From assembly GCA_050329935.1 (NCBI GenBank), contig JBHJOI010000015.1, forward strand, positions 1-64,000: a stretch of 64,000 nt of DNA. Direction: 5' to 3'. Numbering within the stretch: position 1 is the stretch's first letter; the number at the start of each line of letters is the position of its first letter. The DNA comes from CAYSFW01 sp050329935 (lineage in GTDB: Bacteria > Pseudomonadota > Gammaproteobacteria > UWMA-0217). The translations under genes and the position numbers were made by a program. The notes under the pieces are model-generated. The model was not told the origin of the DNA. It saw only the letters and a list, made by a program, of their open reading frames with translations, and searched no databases. Positions 35,087 through 44,087 of the stretch are shown here, in pieces.

Positions 35087-36850
35087 GTGGGAACTTATTT
35101 CACACGTCTCGCGCGTGGCTTATCGAATTACAAATGGCTGCTGGCGCTCAATATTTTTCTGATTTCGCCGATCCTCATTCACGACGTAAAGGTACTTGAC
35201 GGGCTTTCCGGTTTGCGCGATCCCGTGGTACTTTTCAACCTGACAATCTCTGGATTGCTGCTGATTTCATTTCAGCTGCTATTCAAGCGGCCGTGGAAGT
35301 TCCATCTCATTATTTTCCCCCTCTATATCGTCGTAGCGGCGGAGCTATTCCTGATCTGGAAGTTCGATGCTCGCCTCACAACGAGCTACATCGCCATCGT
35401 CCTGAATGAAACCGAGCACGCGGTGGAATTTCTTGTCAATTTCCTACCCGAGCTCGTAGGCGGGAGCACGCTCTTTCTACTCCTTTATGGGTTACTTATG
35501 ATCAAGAGCCGTGGCGCCACGCATGCCCTCGATCGACGCTTGGCCTTGCTGCCGTTGACTCTTTTTTTGCTGACGTACGCGGCAACCATAGTTCGCCAAA
35601 TGAAGGTAATACCCGCCGAATTTGAGCTCGCGCTGATGGATGTTCTGGCACATGACAAGAACAGTCCATTCGGCGTTCTTTCCCAGGGGGTTTTGGCTTA
35701 CCAGCTCAATCTGCAGGCACAGCGCAATTACGCCTTACGACGCGATTTCCGCTTTGGAGCAACGCGTCCAGGCGCACCGACCAGTCCGGAGCTGCACGTA
35801 CTGGTCATCGGTGAATCGTCCCGACCAGACCACTGGGGTATCAATGGCTATGCGCGGAACACAACGCCCAGGCTCGCGCAGACCGAACGTCTTGTGTCAT
35901 TTACCGATGCGATCGCGGAGGTCGCGCTGACGCGATTATCCGTTCCATTGCTCCTGACCCGCGCGAACGTGGCCAATCGCGCAAATTTCGCCGCGGAACG
36001 GTCGATTGTATCTGCGTATCGTGAAGTGGGCTTTGAAACCTACTGGCTATCGACGCAGCAGTGGGATGCGTTTACCTCCGAGGTCAACCACTATGCCTCC
36101 GAAGCCCAACACCTGCGCTACTTCGAACGGCGTCATGACGCGGTACTACTCGAACAGCTGGACAACGTGATCGCGACACACCAGGAGCCCGATGCAAAGA
36201 TCTTCGTCGTATTGCACACCCAAGGAAGCCATATGGACTATTCCAAGCGCTATCCAGACGAGTTCATACTTTTTCCGCAGAATCTGGCAGGTAGTCACAA
36301 GGAATGGTTAGTCGATACTTATGACAACAGCATTTATTACACGGACTATTTCCTATCCGAATTGATCGCGCGTCTGGAGCGGTTTCAAGGTCCATCCTCG
36401 CTGCTCTACACCTCGGATCATGGTGAGAATTTGATGGACGATGAGCGCGGATTGAAAAGTCATTTTCAAAATAACGAATACGACCTGCCGATTGCATTGC
36501 TATTCTGGGCCTCGCAACGATACGACGCGATATTTCCATCCAAACTCAGCGCCGGGCGTATCCATGCGAATGCGCCGATCAGCACCGCGAATATTTTCGA
36601 CACCTTGCTCGATATCGCGGGAATCGAACTCCCAAACCATTCGCACGCGCGCGGAAGCGTGCTTGGCAACGAACTGGTTGCCACGCCGCGCTTGGTACAA
36701 GCGACCGGAGATTCGATTCGGGATTACGACGAGACTCCGAGACACGCCATCGTGTTGGTACAGTCCGCGACCACGGTGCAAAGCCGCCGCGACGACGTGC
36801 ACCCCACCGGAGCGAAACTCGAGCAAACCAACGAAGCGAAAGCGCGTTGA
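35087..36850 (+). CDS. Phosphoethanolamine transferase-like sulfatase-fold membrane enzyme
   Basis: 587 aa (GTG start; a TTG two bases before is out of frame). Five N-terminal TM helices (to about residue 180), then a periplasmic alkaline-phosphatase/sulfatase domain. Metal and catalytic residues by comparison with EptA/MCR: Glu in VIGESSRPDHWGINGYARN, the nucleophile Thr in VALTRLSVPLL, HTQGSHMDY, and SDHGEN. The Cys pair that brackets the nucleophile in EptA/MCR is absent. Likely adds phosphoethanolamine to lipid A, core sugar or another envelope glycan. The region is AT-richer than its neighbours. Confidence 0.82.
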   Translation: MGTYFTRLARGLSNYKWLLALNIFLISPILIHDVKVLDGLSGLRDPVVLFNLTISGLLLISFQLLFKRPWKFHLIIFPLYIVVAAELFLIWKFDARLTTSYIAIVLNETEHAVEFLVNFLPELVGGSTLFLLLYGLLMIKSRGATHALDRRLALLPLTLFLLTYAATIVRQMKVIPAEFELALMDVLAHDKNSPFGVLSQGVLAYQLNLQAQRNYALRRDFRFGATRPGAPTSPELHVLVIGESSRPDHWGINGYARNTTPRLAQTERLVSFTDAIAEVALTRLSVPLLLTRANVANRANFAAERSIVSAYREVGFETYWLSTQQWDAFTSEVNHYASEAQHLRYFERRHDAVLLEQLDNVIATHQEPDAKIFVVLHTQGSHMDYSKRYPDEFILFPQNLAGSHKEWLVDTYDNSIYYTDYFLSELIARLERFQGPSSLLYTSDHGENLMDDERGLKSHFQNNEYDLPIALLFWASQRYDAIFPSKLSAGRIHANAPISTANIFDTLLDIAGIELPNHSHARGSVLGNELVATPRLVQATGDSIRDYDETPRHAIVLVQSATTVQSRRDDVHPTGAKLEQTNEAKAR

Positions 36851-36899
36851 CACGCGATGGCTCGCCGCCACGCTTGTCGGCTGTAACGCGATGTTGGCC

Positions 36900-38891
36900 T
36901 TACTCGGGCGGCGTCACCGGAACTTGATACTTTTTCAATTTCCGATACAAAGTGCTGCGGCTCATCAACAACCGCTGCGCGGTCAAGGTGAGATTCCAGC
37001 GGTTACGTTCAATCTCCTGCAGAATTGCCTCGCGTTCCGCGGTTTCGAGGGGGCTCAACTCGGCGATGTCCGACACATCCGGCATGGGCATTGAAGGACT
37101 CGAACCCGTGCCTGGTGCGACGATCTCCCGTGGCAGGTCGGCCACCCGTATGATGTGGTCGTCGGAAAGTGCCAATGCGGTACGGATCGTGTTTCGCAGC
37201 TCCCTTATATTGCCCGGCCACGCATAATTCATCAGACACTCGAACGCTTTATCCTCAATCGACACCGGCCCCCCGGTGTCGTTCTCGATCGCGAGCACGC
37301 AGCGAATGATCGCATCCACGTCCTCGCGCTCGCGCAGCGGCGGTAACGTCAGGGTGATACCATTCAAGCGATAGAACAAATCTTCCCGAAACTCGCCGGT
37401 GCGCGTCATCTCCCGCAGATCACGATGTGAGGCACTGATGACGTGGAGATCCACCTCGACGGCCGTCTGCGAACCCAGCGGCAGAATCTCTCGGGTCTCG
37501 AGCACGCGTAACAAACGCGTCTGCAAATGCAAAGGCATGTCACCGATCTCGTCGAGAAACAAGGTGCCGCCGGAGGATTCGAGCACGCAACCGCGCATAC
37601 CTTCACGCCGCGCACCTGTGAAAGCGCCTGGCTTGTATCCGAACAACTCGCTCTCGATCAGCGACTCCGGAATGGCCGCGCAATTGAGTGCGATGAAGTT
37701 TTTATCGCGACGCGTACTCGCCAGGTGCACGGCACGCGCGAACTCTTCCTTTCCGGTACCGGTTTCGCCCCTCAGCAATATATAAACCTTCTTGTCCGCG
37801 ACGCGGCGCGCGCAACGCGTGTTGTAGGCCATGCGTTGGTCGCCCCCCCCGAGCGCACGCAAGTCCAGACAATCCTTGGTTGCGACATAGGGAACCGTGA
37901 CCGCGGATTTGGCCTTTTGAATTCGGCCGTTCAAACAGCCGCTCGCCGACGGCGACACGCGTCGCTGCACGGTGGCGAGAAATCGCCGCCCCTGGCGCAC
38001 GTCCCGGAGGGCGTGGACCGCCAGATCCTCACCCGGAGCAGACATTCTCAAGTGATTTGTATTGACAGAAAAAATCTCATCGATGGGTCGATTGATCAAC
38101 GCGACCCGATGATCGATCTCCAGATAACTGAGCGCACGATCGTTTACCGCGATAACATCACCGTTGTCGTCGAGGGCGAGCAGCGCCTCGATCCCTATAC
38201 CTAGAAACTCCGACCGCGGATGAAAGCGGATCAACGTGGCGTTCTGAAAATAGCGCTGGAAATACTTATACTCAATGAAATTGGCGGACATTTGTACCAG
38301 AGCCCGCGTATGTATCTGATTGCGCTTTTGGCCTTCCACGCCAAATGCGGACACATCGAGCACACCTATGACGTCACCATGCGGATCGTGAATCGGCGCC
38401 GAGGTGCAAGTTAGGTCGCCGTAGTCGCTAAAGAAATGGTCGGCCCGATGCACGATGACCGGCCGCCGCGTTTGCAGACAAGTTCCCATGCCGTTGGTGC
38501 CCTGGCGCTGCTCACTCCAGACCGCACCTGGCAAGAGATGATACTGGCGAAAAACGCTGGCAAGTTTGGGATCACCGATGGTCTTGAGCACCACGCCGTC
38601 GGCATTGGTGAGGACGATGATGTAACCGGACTGGTCGGTTTGGGCGAACAGATCGCGGCACTCCTGTTCCGCCAAAATAAGAAGTTCGCCCGCATGCTCT
38701 TGTGATTCTCGCATCGCTCCGAGGCTCAAGACCTCGCCTTCCGGCCGACAGGTGGGTTCGAGCCCGAACTGCCGCACACATCGCGTCCACGATTCGATGA
38801 TGTAATCCTCTGGTGCACCGACCGGATTATCACAAGGCCGGCTTACGAAGCGACTCACCCAATGGCCATGCTCTTCGGCACCTGATGTCAT
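36900..38891 (-). CDS. Sigma-54-dependent activator, AcoR type (GAF-AAA-Fis)
   Basis: 663 aa. The N-terminal GAF-like sensor (about 60-200: LPGAVWSEQRQGTNGMGT, CTSAPIHDPHGDVIGVLDVS) is typical of AcoR-like regulators of alcohol and acetoin catabolism. A PAS-like segment is followed by the AAA+ domain with Walker A RGETGTGKEEFARAVH, the sigma-54 contact GAFTGA and Walker B GGTLFLDEIGDM, and a Fis-type HTH (LTAQRLLMSRSTLYRKLKKY). It diverges from a pqqD-like gene that has a -24/-12 promoter, the obvious target, and may also control the alcohol-oxidation genes of this organism. Confidence 0.93.
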   Translation of the reverse strand: MTSGAEEHGHWVSRFVSRPCDNPVGAPEDYIIESWTRCVRQFGLEPTCRPEGEVLSLGAMRESQEHAGELLILAEQECRDLFAQTDQSGYIIVLTNADGVVLKTIGDPKLASVFRQYHLLPGAVWSEQRQGTNGMGTCLQTRRPVIVHRADHFFSDYGDLTCTSAPIHDPHGDVIGVLDVSAFGVEGQKRNQIHTRALVQMSANFIEYKYFQRYFQNATLIRFHPRSEFLGIGIEALLALDDNGDVIAVNDRALSYLEIDHRVALINRPIDEIFSVNTNHLRMSAPGEDLAVHALRDVRQGRRFLATVQRRVSPSASGCLNGRIQKAKSAVTVPYVATKDCLDLRALGGGDQRMAYNTRCARRVADKKVYILLRGETGTGKEEFARAVHLASTRRDKNFIALNCAAIPESLIESELFGYKPGAFTGARREGMRGCVLESSGGTLFLDEIGDMPLHLQTRLLRVLETREILPLGSQTAVEVDLHVISASHRDLREMTRTGEFREDLFYRLNGITLTLPPLREREDVDAIIRCVLAIENDTGGPVSIEDKAFECLMNYAWPGNIRELRNTIRTALALSDDHIIRVADLPREIVAPGTGSSPSMPMPDVSDIAELSPLETAEREAILQEIERNRWNLTLTAQRLLMSRSTLYRKLKKYQVPVTPPE

Positions 38892-39037
38892 TAACTCTGG
38901 CTCCTCTCGTGTCGATGGTCGCCGCGATCCCTGCGAGATTGTAATTTGATGACCGGACTTTGCCGGTTGAGACGATCGGTCAGACTACCCGTGCCGATCT
39001 GTCACTTTATATAGACCATCCAGCGCTTAAAGCAAAA

Positions 39038-39065
39038 CCAACACAAACTGTAACGCGGGTGTTGG
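39038..39065. promoter_or_regulatory. Candidate upstream activator sequence
   Basis: Inverted repeat CCAACAC-N14-GTGTTGG. It lies about 110-135 bp upstream of the -24 element, where enhancer-binding proteins of the sigma-54 class bind. The binding protein is inferred from proximity. Confidence 0.45.
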
Positions 39066-39173
39066 GACCGTCGCGCGGATGATGCAGTGGATTACCACGC
39101 ACGGGTGTTGACTCGTTCCATTGTCGCGCCCCGGATAACACGCCGGCCGGTTTCCAAGGCCGCCGCGCAAGCG

Positions 39174-39189
39174 TGGCATGGTTTCTGCT
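39174..39189 (+). promoter_or_regulatory. Sigma-54 (-24/-12) promoter of the pqqD-like gene
   Basis: TGGCATGGTTTCTGCT: GG and GC are separated by exactly 10 bp and TGGCA matches the -24 consensus fully; the -12 reads CTGCT against TTGCW. It lies 40 bp before the start codon and beside a gene for a sigma-54 activator. Confidence 0.72.
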
Positions 39190-39228
39190 CATCCGACGTT
39201 GCGCCTAGCGGTTCGGGATCAAACGACC

Positions 39229-39504
39229 ATGCATCGCATCACCTCAAGCTCCATACCGAGGCTGGCTGATGGTTTGCGCGTCAGTTGGGACATCGACGAA
39301 GCCTCGTTCGTGCTCCTTTATCCGGAAGGCATGGTGGTGCTCGATACGCTTGCGGATCTGGTGCTACGCCACTGCGACGGGTCGCTGACTGTCGCGCAAA
39401 TCATCGCGAAACTGACCAGCCACCCGGACGATGCGAACACCGCACGGCGAGTCTGGACGCACCTCGCGCTCGCGGCGCACCGTGGCTGGATCATCTTCGA
39501 CTGA
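39229..39504 (+). CDS. PqqD-family protein (orphan)
   Basis: 91 aa from ATG 39229. The PqqD fold is clear: RLADGLRVSWDIDEASFVLLYPEG, LDTLADLVLRHCDGSLTVAQII and HLALAAHRGWIIF. PqqD is the RiPP-recognition chaperone that presents PqqA to the radical-SAM enzyme PqqE. No pqqA, B, C or E lies in the window, so it is either an extra PqqD copy or a chaperone for another peptide. It is followed only by the convergent pedC-like gene. Confidence 0.85.
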   Translation: MHRITSSSIPRLADGLRVSWDIDEASFVLLYPEGMVVLDTLADLVLRHCDGSLTVAQIIAKLTSHPDDANTARRVWTHLALAAHRGWIIFD

Positions 39505-39515
39505 GCAGCGCGACC

Positions 39516-40316
39516 TCAACCAGGCCGTTTGATCTTGCTGACCACACCCCGCTGCGGATCGTATCCCCAGACCGCCGCGACGAAAAAGATGCCCAGCGCC
39601 ACCGTCACGACAAGCGCCGAAACGGTGTTGAACTGTCCATACAACGCGAACCGAATCAACTCAACCGCGTGTGTGAACGGATTGAAACGCGACAAGTGAT
39701 AGACGATTTCCGCGCCTGACTCTTGCAGCTTCCACAACGGGTAGAGCGCGCTCGAAATGAAGAACATCGGAAATATTACGAAATTCATCGTGCCGGCGAA
39801 ATTCTCCAATTGCTTGATCGAGACCGACAACAGCAATCCCAACGCACCTAACATCAATCCGCCGAGCACCAGCGCCGGTAGCGCGTATAGCCAACCGATC
39901 CAAGGAATATCAACCTGAAACGCGACGCACAGCAGGAGGAACGCATAGGCTTGCAGAACCGACAACACCGTCCCGGCCACGAGCTTGCTGAACAACAAAT
40001 ACCAGCGTGGCATCGGCGCGGTCAGCAACAACCGCATGATGCCCATTTCGCGGTCATAGACCATCGCCAACGACGATTGCATGCCGTTGAACAACAGCAC
40101 CATGCCGAGCAGTCCAGGCACTATGTAAACCTGATACTCGATATAGGTCTCATAGGGCGGAATGATCGAAACCCCGAACACATTTTGAAATCCGGCCGCG
40201 AACACGACCAACCACAGCGCCGGGCGCACCAGCGCGGATAACAAACGCCCGCGCTGACGCCAGAACTTCATCACTTCGCGGCTCACCACCGCGAACATTG
40301 CCCGCAAGTATTTCAA
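39516..40316 (-). CDS. pedC: ABC-2 permease, PQQ-alcohol-dehydrogenase-associated (PedC/LutF-like)
   Basis: About 267 aa with six TM helices of the ABC-2 type: SREVMKFWRQRGRLLSALVRP, YIVPGLLGMVLLFNGMQSS, VYDREMGIMRLLLTAPMP. This is the membrane part of a four-gene system found with PQQ-dependent alcohol dehydrogenases; in Pseudomonas putida PedA1A2BC is needed for lanthanide uptake, and Methylobacterium Lut proteins are related. The start may be TTG 40316, which overlaps the previous stop as TTGA, GTG 40331 or ATG 40298. Last gene of a seven-gene overlapping operon. Confidence 0.85.
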   Translation of the reverse strand: MKYLRAMFAVVSREVMKFWRQRGRLLSALVRPALWLVVFAAGFQNVFGVSIIPPYETYIEYQVYIVPGLLGMVLLFNGMQSSLAMVYDREMGIMRLLLTAPMPRWYLLFSKLVAGTVLSVLQAYAFLLLCVAFQVDIPWIGWLYALPALVLGGLMLGALGLLLSVSIKQLENFAGTMNFVIFPMFFISSALYPLWKLQESGAEIVYHLSRFNPFTHAVELIRFALYGQFNTVSALVVTVALGIFFVAAVWGYDPQRGVVSKIKRPG

Positions 40317-41509
40317 GGCGCAATCCCGCACTCGGTTTCGCGCGCGTCGAAGCCCAGCGTGTCGAGGTTATTTTGATCGTGCAGAAATCCTTCGATGGGC
40401 GCGCGTTCGATCACCCAGTTCGTGGTAGTCAGAAATACCGGCTGGCGCAGTTGTCGATTCCAGCCACGGAACGATAGCGGATAACCCTTGAAGCCATCGA
40501 GCACGATCTGCTCGCCCAGTATAAAATCCCGCAACGGACCGAACTCGGTCGACTCGGTGCGCTGCAGCGCTTCCGCGATCGCTTTGGTCGCCATCCACGC
40601 GGCCCAATCGTACTGGGTCATCCACCGTTGCGCGTGCTTCTGGAAGCGACCGTTCAACTGTGGCGCGCCATGGCGATCCCAGGCCCAACTCCAGCCATCG
40701 GCGACCAACCCCGCGCTGCCAACCACCGGACGTGGCAACTGGGTGTGATAAGGCACTTCGCGCGCGAACTCACCATCGCTATCGAGCACCACCACCACAT
40801 CATGGCGAGCACCCGAGGTGAGCAGCGCGATGTTGTTCTGGTTGCGTTGGCGGGGATCGCGTCCGAGCGTGAACGGCTTGCGCTCCGCCACCTTCAAGCC
40901 GAAGCGCTTCGCGGCGCGGTCGAACGCGCGACCGAGCGCCGCGTCATCTTCGAGTGGTCCTTGCAGAACCAACACATCGCGCCATTTTTTCGAAACCAGG
41001 AACTGCGCGAGCGCGTCCATCCGCATTGCATGACTCGGGAGCACGTGCAGCAGATTGCCCTGACAGGACTTTTGCCGCAGCTCATCATCCGGCGCGCTGA
41101 GATTGAACAACAACACGTCCTGACCCTTGGTTGCACTCGCCAAGGCCTTGACCGCGGCACCGGGCACATCCAGCAACACTAGGTCCACGCCTTCGTCACG
41201 CAGCGTCTTCAAGGCTGCCGTCAGAGCCGCATCGTCTGCCACGGTGTGACGTCGCAACTCGATGCGAATCCCAAGCGCCGCGGTGGCGAAACGCGCGTCG
41301 CGCAACGCGACTTCGGCACCCGCGAACGGCCTGCCCCATGGCTGTGCTTGCAAGCGCGCCTCAATCCGCTTGTCCTTGTAACGTTGATCGGATTCCAGCT
41401 CGAGATAGCCGATCGAGAATACCTTTTCGGACGCCGCGCTTACATCGGTAGCCGCGATCAATGCAAGCACCACGCCCAGCCAAAGTAATTGCGCGATTCG
41501 ATCAGTCAT
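40313..41509 (-). CDS. pedB: ABC substrate-binding protein, PQQ-associated (PedB/LutA-like)
   Basis: 398 aa with a signal peptide (LLWLGVVLALIAATDVSAA). Type I periplasmic-binding fold: FSIGYLELESDQRYKDKR, LLDVPGAAVKALASATKGQ, RDVLVLQGPLEDDAALGRAF, FKGYPLSFRGWNRQLRQP. This family is specific to PQQ-alcohol dehydrogenase loci, where it is proposed to deliver lanthanide or a lanthanide complex. It overlaps pedA2-like by 8 bp. Confidence 0.87.
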   Translation of the reverse strand: MTDRIAQLLWLGVVLALIAATDVSAASEKVFSIGYLELESDQRYKDKRIEARLQAQPWGRPFAGAEVALRDARFATAALGIRIELRRHTVADDAALTAALKTLRDEGVDLVLLDVPGAAVKALASATKGQDVLLFNLSAPDDELRQKSCQGNLLHVLPSHAMRMDALAQFLVSKKWRDVLVLQGPLEDDAALGRAFDRAAKRFGLKVAERKPFTLGRDPRQRNQNNIALLTSGARHDVVVVLDSDGEFAREVPYHTQLPRPVVGSAGLVADGWSWAWDRHGAPQLNGRFQKHAQRWMTQYDWAAWMATKAIAEALQRTESTEFGPLRDFILGEQIVLDGFKGYPLSFRGWNRQLRQPVFLTTTNWVIERAPIEGFLHDQNNLDTLGFDARETECGIAP

Positions 41510-42509
41510 CGATCAATACCCCATACGGCACTCGCCCGACCGGGACCGAGCGTTTGACCTTGCGGGTCGCGGTCTCGACCACGGATAGGTCATCGCTCTT
41601 GCCGTTGGTGACATATAGCGCTTGCTCATCGCGACTCAACGCCAAGCCCCAGGCGCGGTTGCCCACGAGCACGTAATCCAGCGTCTTGCGCGAGGCGACA
41701 TCGACCACCGCGACCCGGTTGGCGCCACCCAGGGTCACATACGCGGTTTTGCCATCGCGGGTCATGACCATATCGACCGGCGTAATGTCCTCTGGGCGAA
41801 AACCCTTCGGCTCGAAACGGATTTCCTCGACGACCTTGTCGTTCGCAACGTCGATGATCGAGACCGAACCGCTGACTTCGTTGCTCACCCATAACGCGCG
41901 TCCATCGGGTGTCAACGCGAAACGACGCGGACGGTTACCGACAACGATGTTCGCGGTCACCTGCCAATTATCCGTGGCAACCACATGCACGACATTCGCG
42001 ACTTCCGACGCGACGTAGACCTTTTGACCATCGGGATGCGCGAGCACGCCCTCGGGTTCCTCGCCAACCTCGACCTCGGCGATCTTAGACTTTGACGCCA
42101 AGTCATAGACCGTCATCAAGCCATCGTCCTCGTTCGCGACGTACATCAGCTTGCCGTCGTGGCTGAGATCGAAACGCTCGGGATCGTCCCCAACCTCAAT
42201 CTGGCCCACCACGGCGAGTGTTACGAGGTCGATGATGTCGATGCGGTGGCTATCGCCACAGGCGACATAGATCTGCTTGCGGTCCGGGCTGAACATCATG
42301 CCGCGCGGCCGGTCGCCGGTGGCAATATCCTTGACCTTGTCGAGTGACTTGCCATCGAGTACCGTCACGACATGGTCCTTTTCACTGCTGACGAATATTC
42401 GTCCGCTACCCTGCGCGAAGCCGCTGGATAGGCCAAAAACCCAGATAACGACGCCGATCGCCCACGGCAAGACCCAACGCCCGCGTGAAGATACCCAGTA
42501 ACCATTCAT
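41502..42509 (-). CDS. pedA2: YVTN beta-propeller protein, PQQ-associated (PedA2-like)
   Basis: 335 aa, exported (signal peptide before AQGSGRIFVSSEKD). Seven or so beta-propeller repeats of the YVTN type (VTVLDGKSLDKVKDIATGDRPRG, YVACGDSHRIDIIDLVTL, YVASEVANVVHVVATDNW, YVTLGGANRVAVVDVAS). The family is found only beside the PQQ-linked ABC system and may present metal or ligand to it. Overlaps the ATPase gene by ATGA. Confidence 0.87.
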   Translation of the reverse strand: MNGYWVSSRGRWVLPWAIGVVIWVFGLSSGFAQGSGRIFVSSEKDHVVTVLDGKSLDKVKDIATGDRPRGMMFSPDRKQIYVACGDSHRIDIIDLVTLAVVGQIEVGDDPERFDLSHDGKLMYVANEDDGLMTVYDLASKSKIAEVEVGEEPEGVLAHPDGQKVYVASEVANVVHVVATDNWQVTANIVVGNRPRRFALTPDGRALWVSNEVSGSVSIIDVANDKVVEEIRFEPKGFRPEDITPVDMVMTRDGKTAYVTLGGANRVAVVDVASRKTLDYVLVGNRAWGLALSRDEQALYVTNGKSDDLSVVETATRKVKRSVPVGRVPYGVLIDD

Positions 42510-43285
42510 ACCGATTCGCCCTCCAACTGAGTCGCATCGCCGGTAAGCGCCATGAACGCATCCGCCAGGGTTGCCGCGCCGGTCAGACGCAGCATCTCCG
42601 CCGGGGTCGTTAAACGCATGACCCGGCCCCTATTCAACAATACCACCTGATTCGCATGTTCCACTTCATCGACGAGATGAGTGGTCCATAACACACCAAG
42701 CCGACGCTCCTGACACAACGACCTCACGTACCCCACCAACATGCGTCGCGAGGCCGGATCAAGACCGACGGTCGCCTCGTCCATCAACAGGATGCGCGGT
42801 TGATGCAACAACGCGCGCGCGAGTTCGACCTTGCGCCGGTTACCACCGCTCAAGGTTCGGCACACCGAATGCACGGTATCGCCAATGCCCAAGCGATCCA
42901 GCTCGGCGGCGATGCGCGAGTTGGCAAGGTGTCGTGGCATCCCGTGCAAACGGGTGTGAAAGCGCAGGTTCGCGCCGACCGTGAGATCGAGATCAAGGGT
43001 AGGCTGCTGGAACACGACACCAATATCGGCCAGTACGCGCACCATTTCGCGCCGAATATCGAGGCCCTCGACTTCAATCCGCCCCGCGTCGGCAACGAAC
43101 AAGCCGGTGAGCAACTGAAACAACGTCGTTTTACCGGCGCCATTCGGCCCCAGCAAGGCGCAGAACTCGCCCGCGCGTACGTCGAAACTGACACCATCGA
43201 GGGCCTTGACCGTGCCATAGGATTTGCTCACGCCGTCGATCGCGAGCACCCGATCATCTGTTGCGCGCGCGCGGGATTCACCCAT
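42506..43285 (-). CDS. pedA1: ABC ATP-binding protein, PQQ-associated (PedA1/LutE-like)
   Basis: About 259 aa from ATG 43285 (MGESRARATDD). Walker A GPNGAGKTTLFQLLTG, signature LSGGNRRKVELARALLH, Walker B ILLMDEATVGLDP; ABC-2/NatA-like C-terminal region. It energises the PedC-like permease. Eight bp of overlap with the NitT-type ATPase gene upstream place both transporters in one transcript. A longer frame to 43384 lies inside that gene and is rejected. Confidence 0.87.
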   Translation of the reverse strand: MGESRARATDDRVLAIDGVSKSYGTVKALDGVSFDVRAGEFCALLGPNGAGKTTLFQLLTGLFVADAGRIEVEGLDIRREMVRVLADIGVVFQQPTLDLDLTVGANLRFHTRLHGMPRHLANSRIAAELDRLGIGDTVHSVCRTLSGGNRRKVELARALLHQPRILLMDEATVGLDPASRRMLVGYVRSLCQERRLGVLWTTHLVDEVEHANQVVLLNRGRVMRLTTPAEMLRLTGAATLADAFMALTGDATQLEGESV

Positions 43286-44087
43286 TTGGTCGGCCTCCGC
43301 CGAGGACAACCGGCGCGCGGCGGGGCGACTCCTCCTCGGAACATCCTGATAGCAAATCGGGGTGGCGCCACAGCAGCTCGTCATGCAATGCGTTGATCGA
43401 AGGGCTTTCGAGTGCCCTGGGTCGCGGCAGTGCCACGGTGAAATCGAGCACCGCGCGGGCCGGACGACTGCTGAGAAAGATCACGCGGTCTGCCAGCGCG
43501 AGCGCCTCGCGCAAGCTGTGGGTTACAAACAATACGATCGACTGTGTCTCGCTCCAAAGCGTGAGCAATAATCCACGCAGGAAATTCGCGGTCGGCGCAT
43601 CCAGCGATTGAAACGGTTCATCCATCAATAGCAATCTGGGCTCGACCGCGAACGCCCGCGCCAGCGCGACGCGACGCTGCATGCCGCCGGACAATTGTCC
43701 CGGAAATGCGGCCGTGAACTCCGTGAGGCCCACTTGCTCAACCAACGCCGCGGCTTTCTCGCGTGCGGCGCGGTCGCGTCCCAGCACCAGCTGGATGTTG
43801 TCGAATACGGAAAGCCAAGGCATCAGGCGCGAGTCCTGAAACAGAAAACCGATCCGCTGCGTGGTCGCACGGCCATGTTGAATCGCTTCGCCCTCCAGCA
43901 ATACTTCGCCGTCAAAATCGGAATCGATGCCCGATACCGTATTCAACAACGTCGTCTTACCCGCCCCCGAGGGCCCAACGATCGCGACGAACTCGCCCCG
44001 ATCGGCGTGAAACGTCAGCCCGTCGATCGCAACGACCTGGTTACGGCGATAAACCTTACGTGCGATCGAAACCTGCAACCCGCGCAT
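43278..44087 (-). CDS. NitT/TauT/SsuB-type ABC ATP-binding protein
   Basis: About 269 aa. Walker A GPSGAGKTTLLNTVSG, Q-loop FLFQDSRLMPWLSVFDNI, signature LSGGMQRRVALARAFAV, Walker B LLMDEPFQSLD and VTHSLREALALADRV. ATG 44087 shares a base with the permease stop (TAATG); GTG 44096 is an alternative. This class imports nitrate, sulfonates or thiamine precursors, but here it is coupled to the PQQ-linked transporter, so its substrate may concern alcohol oxidation or its cofactors. Confidence 0.88.
   Translation of the reverse strand: MRGLQVSIARKVYRRNQVVAIDGLTFHADRGEFVAIVGPSGAGKTTLLNTVSGIDSDFDGEVLLEGEAIQHGRATTQRIGFLFQDSRLMPWLSVFDNIQLVLGRDRAAREKAAALVEQVGLTEFTAAFPGQLSGGMQRRVALARAFAVEPRLLLMDEPFQSLDAPTANFLRGLLLTLWSETQSIVLFVTHSLREALALADRVIFLSSRPARAVLDFTVALPRPRALESPSINALHDELLWRHPDLLSGCSEEESPRRAPVVLGGGRPNG

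Larger units (their letters stand above)
38892..39228. other. Divergent regulatory region between the sigma-54 activator and pqqD-like gene
   Basis: 337 bp. Holds the sigma-54 promoter at 39174-39189 and, 109 bp or more before it, an inverted repeat CCAACAC (39038-39044) / GTGTTGG (39059-39065); a further half-site GTGTTG is at 39105-39110. These are in the usual range for upstream activator sites. Confidence 0.55.
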
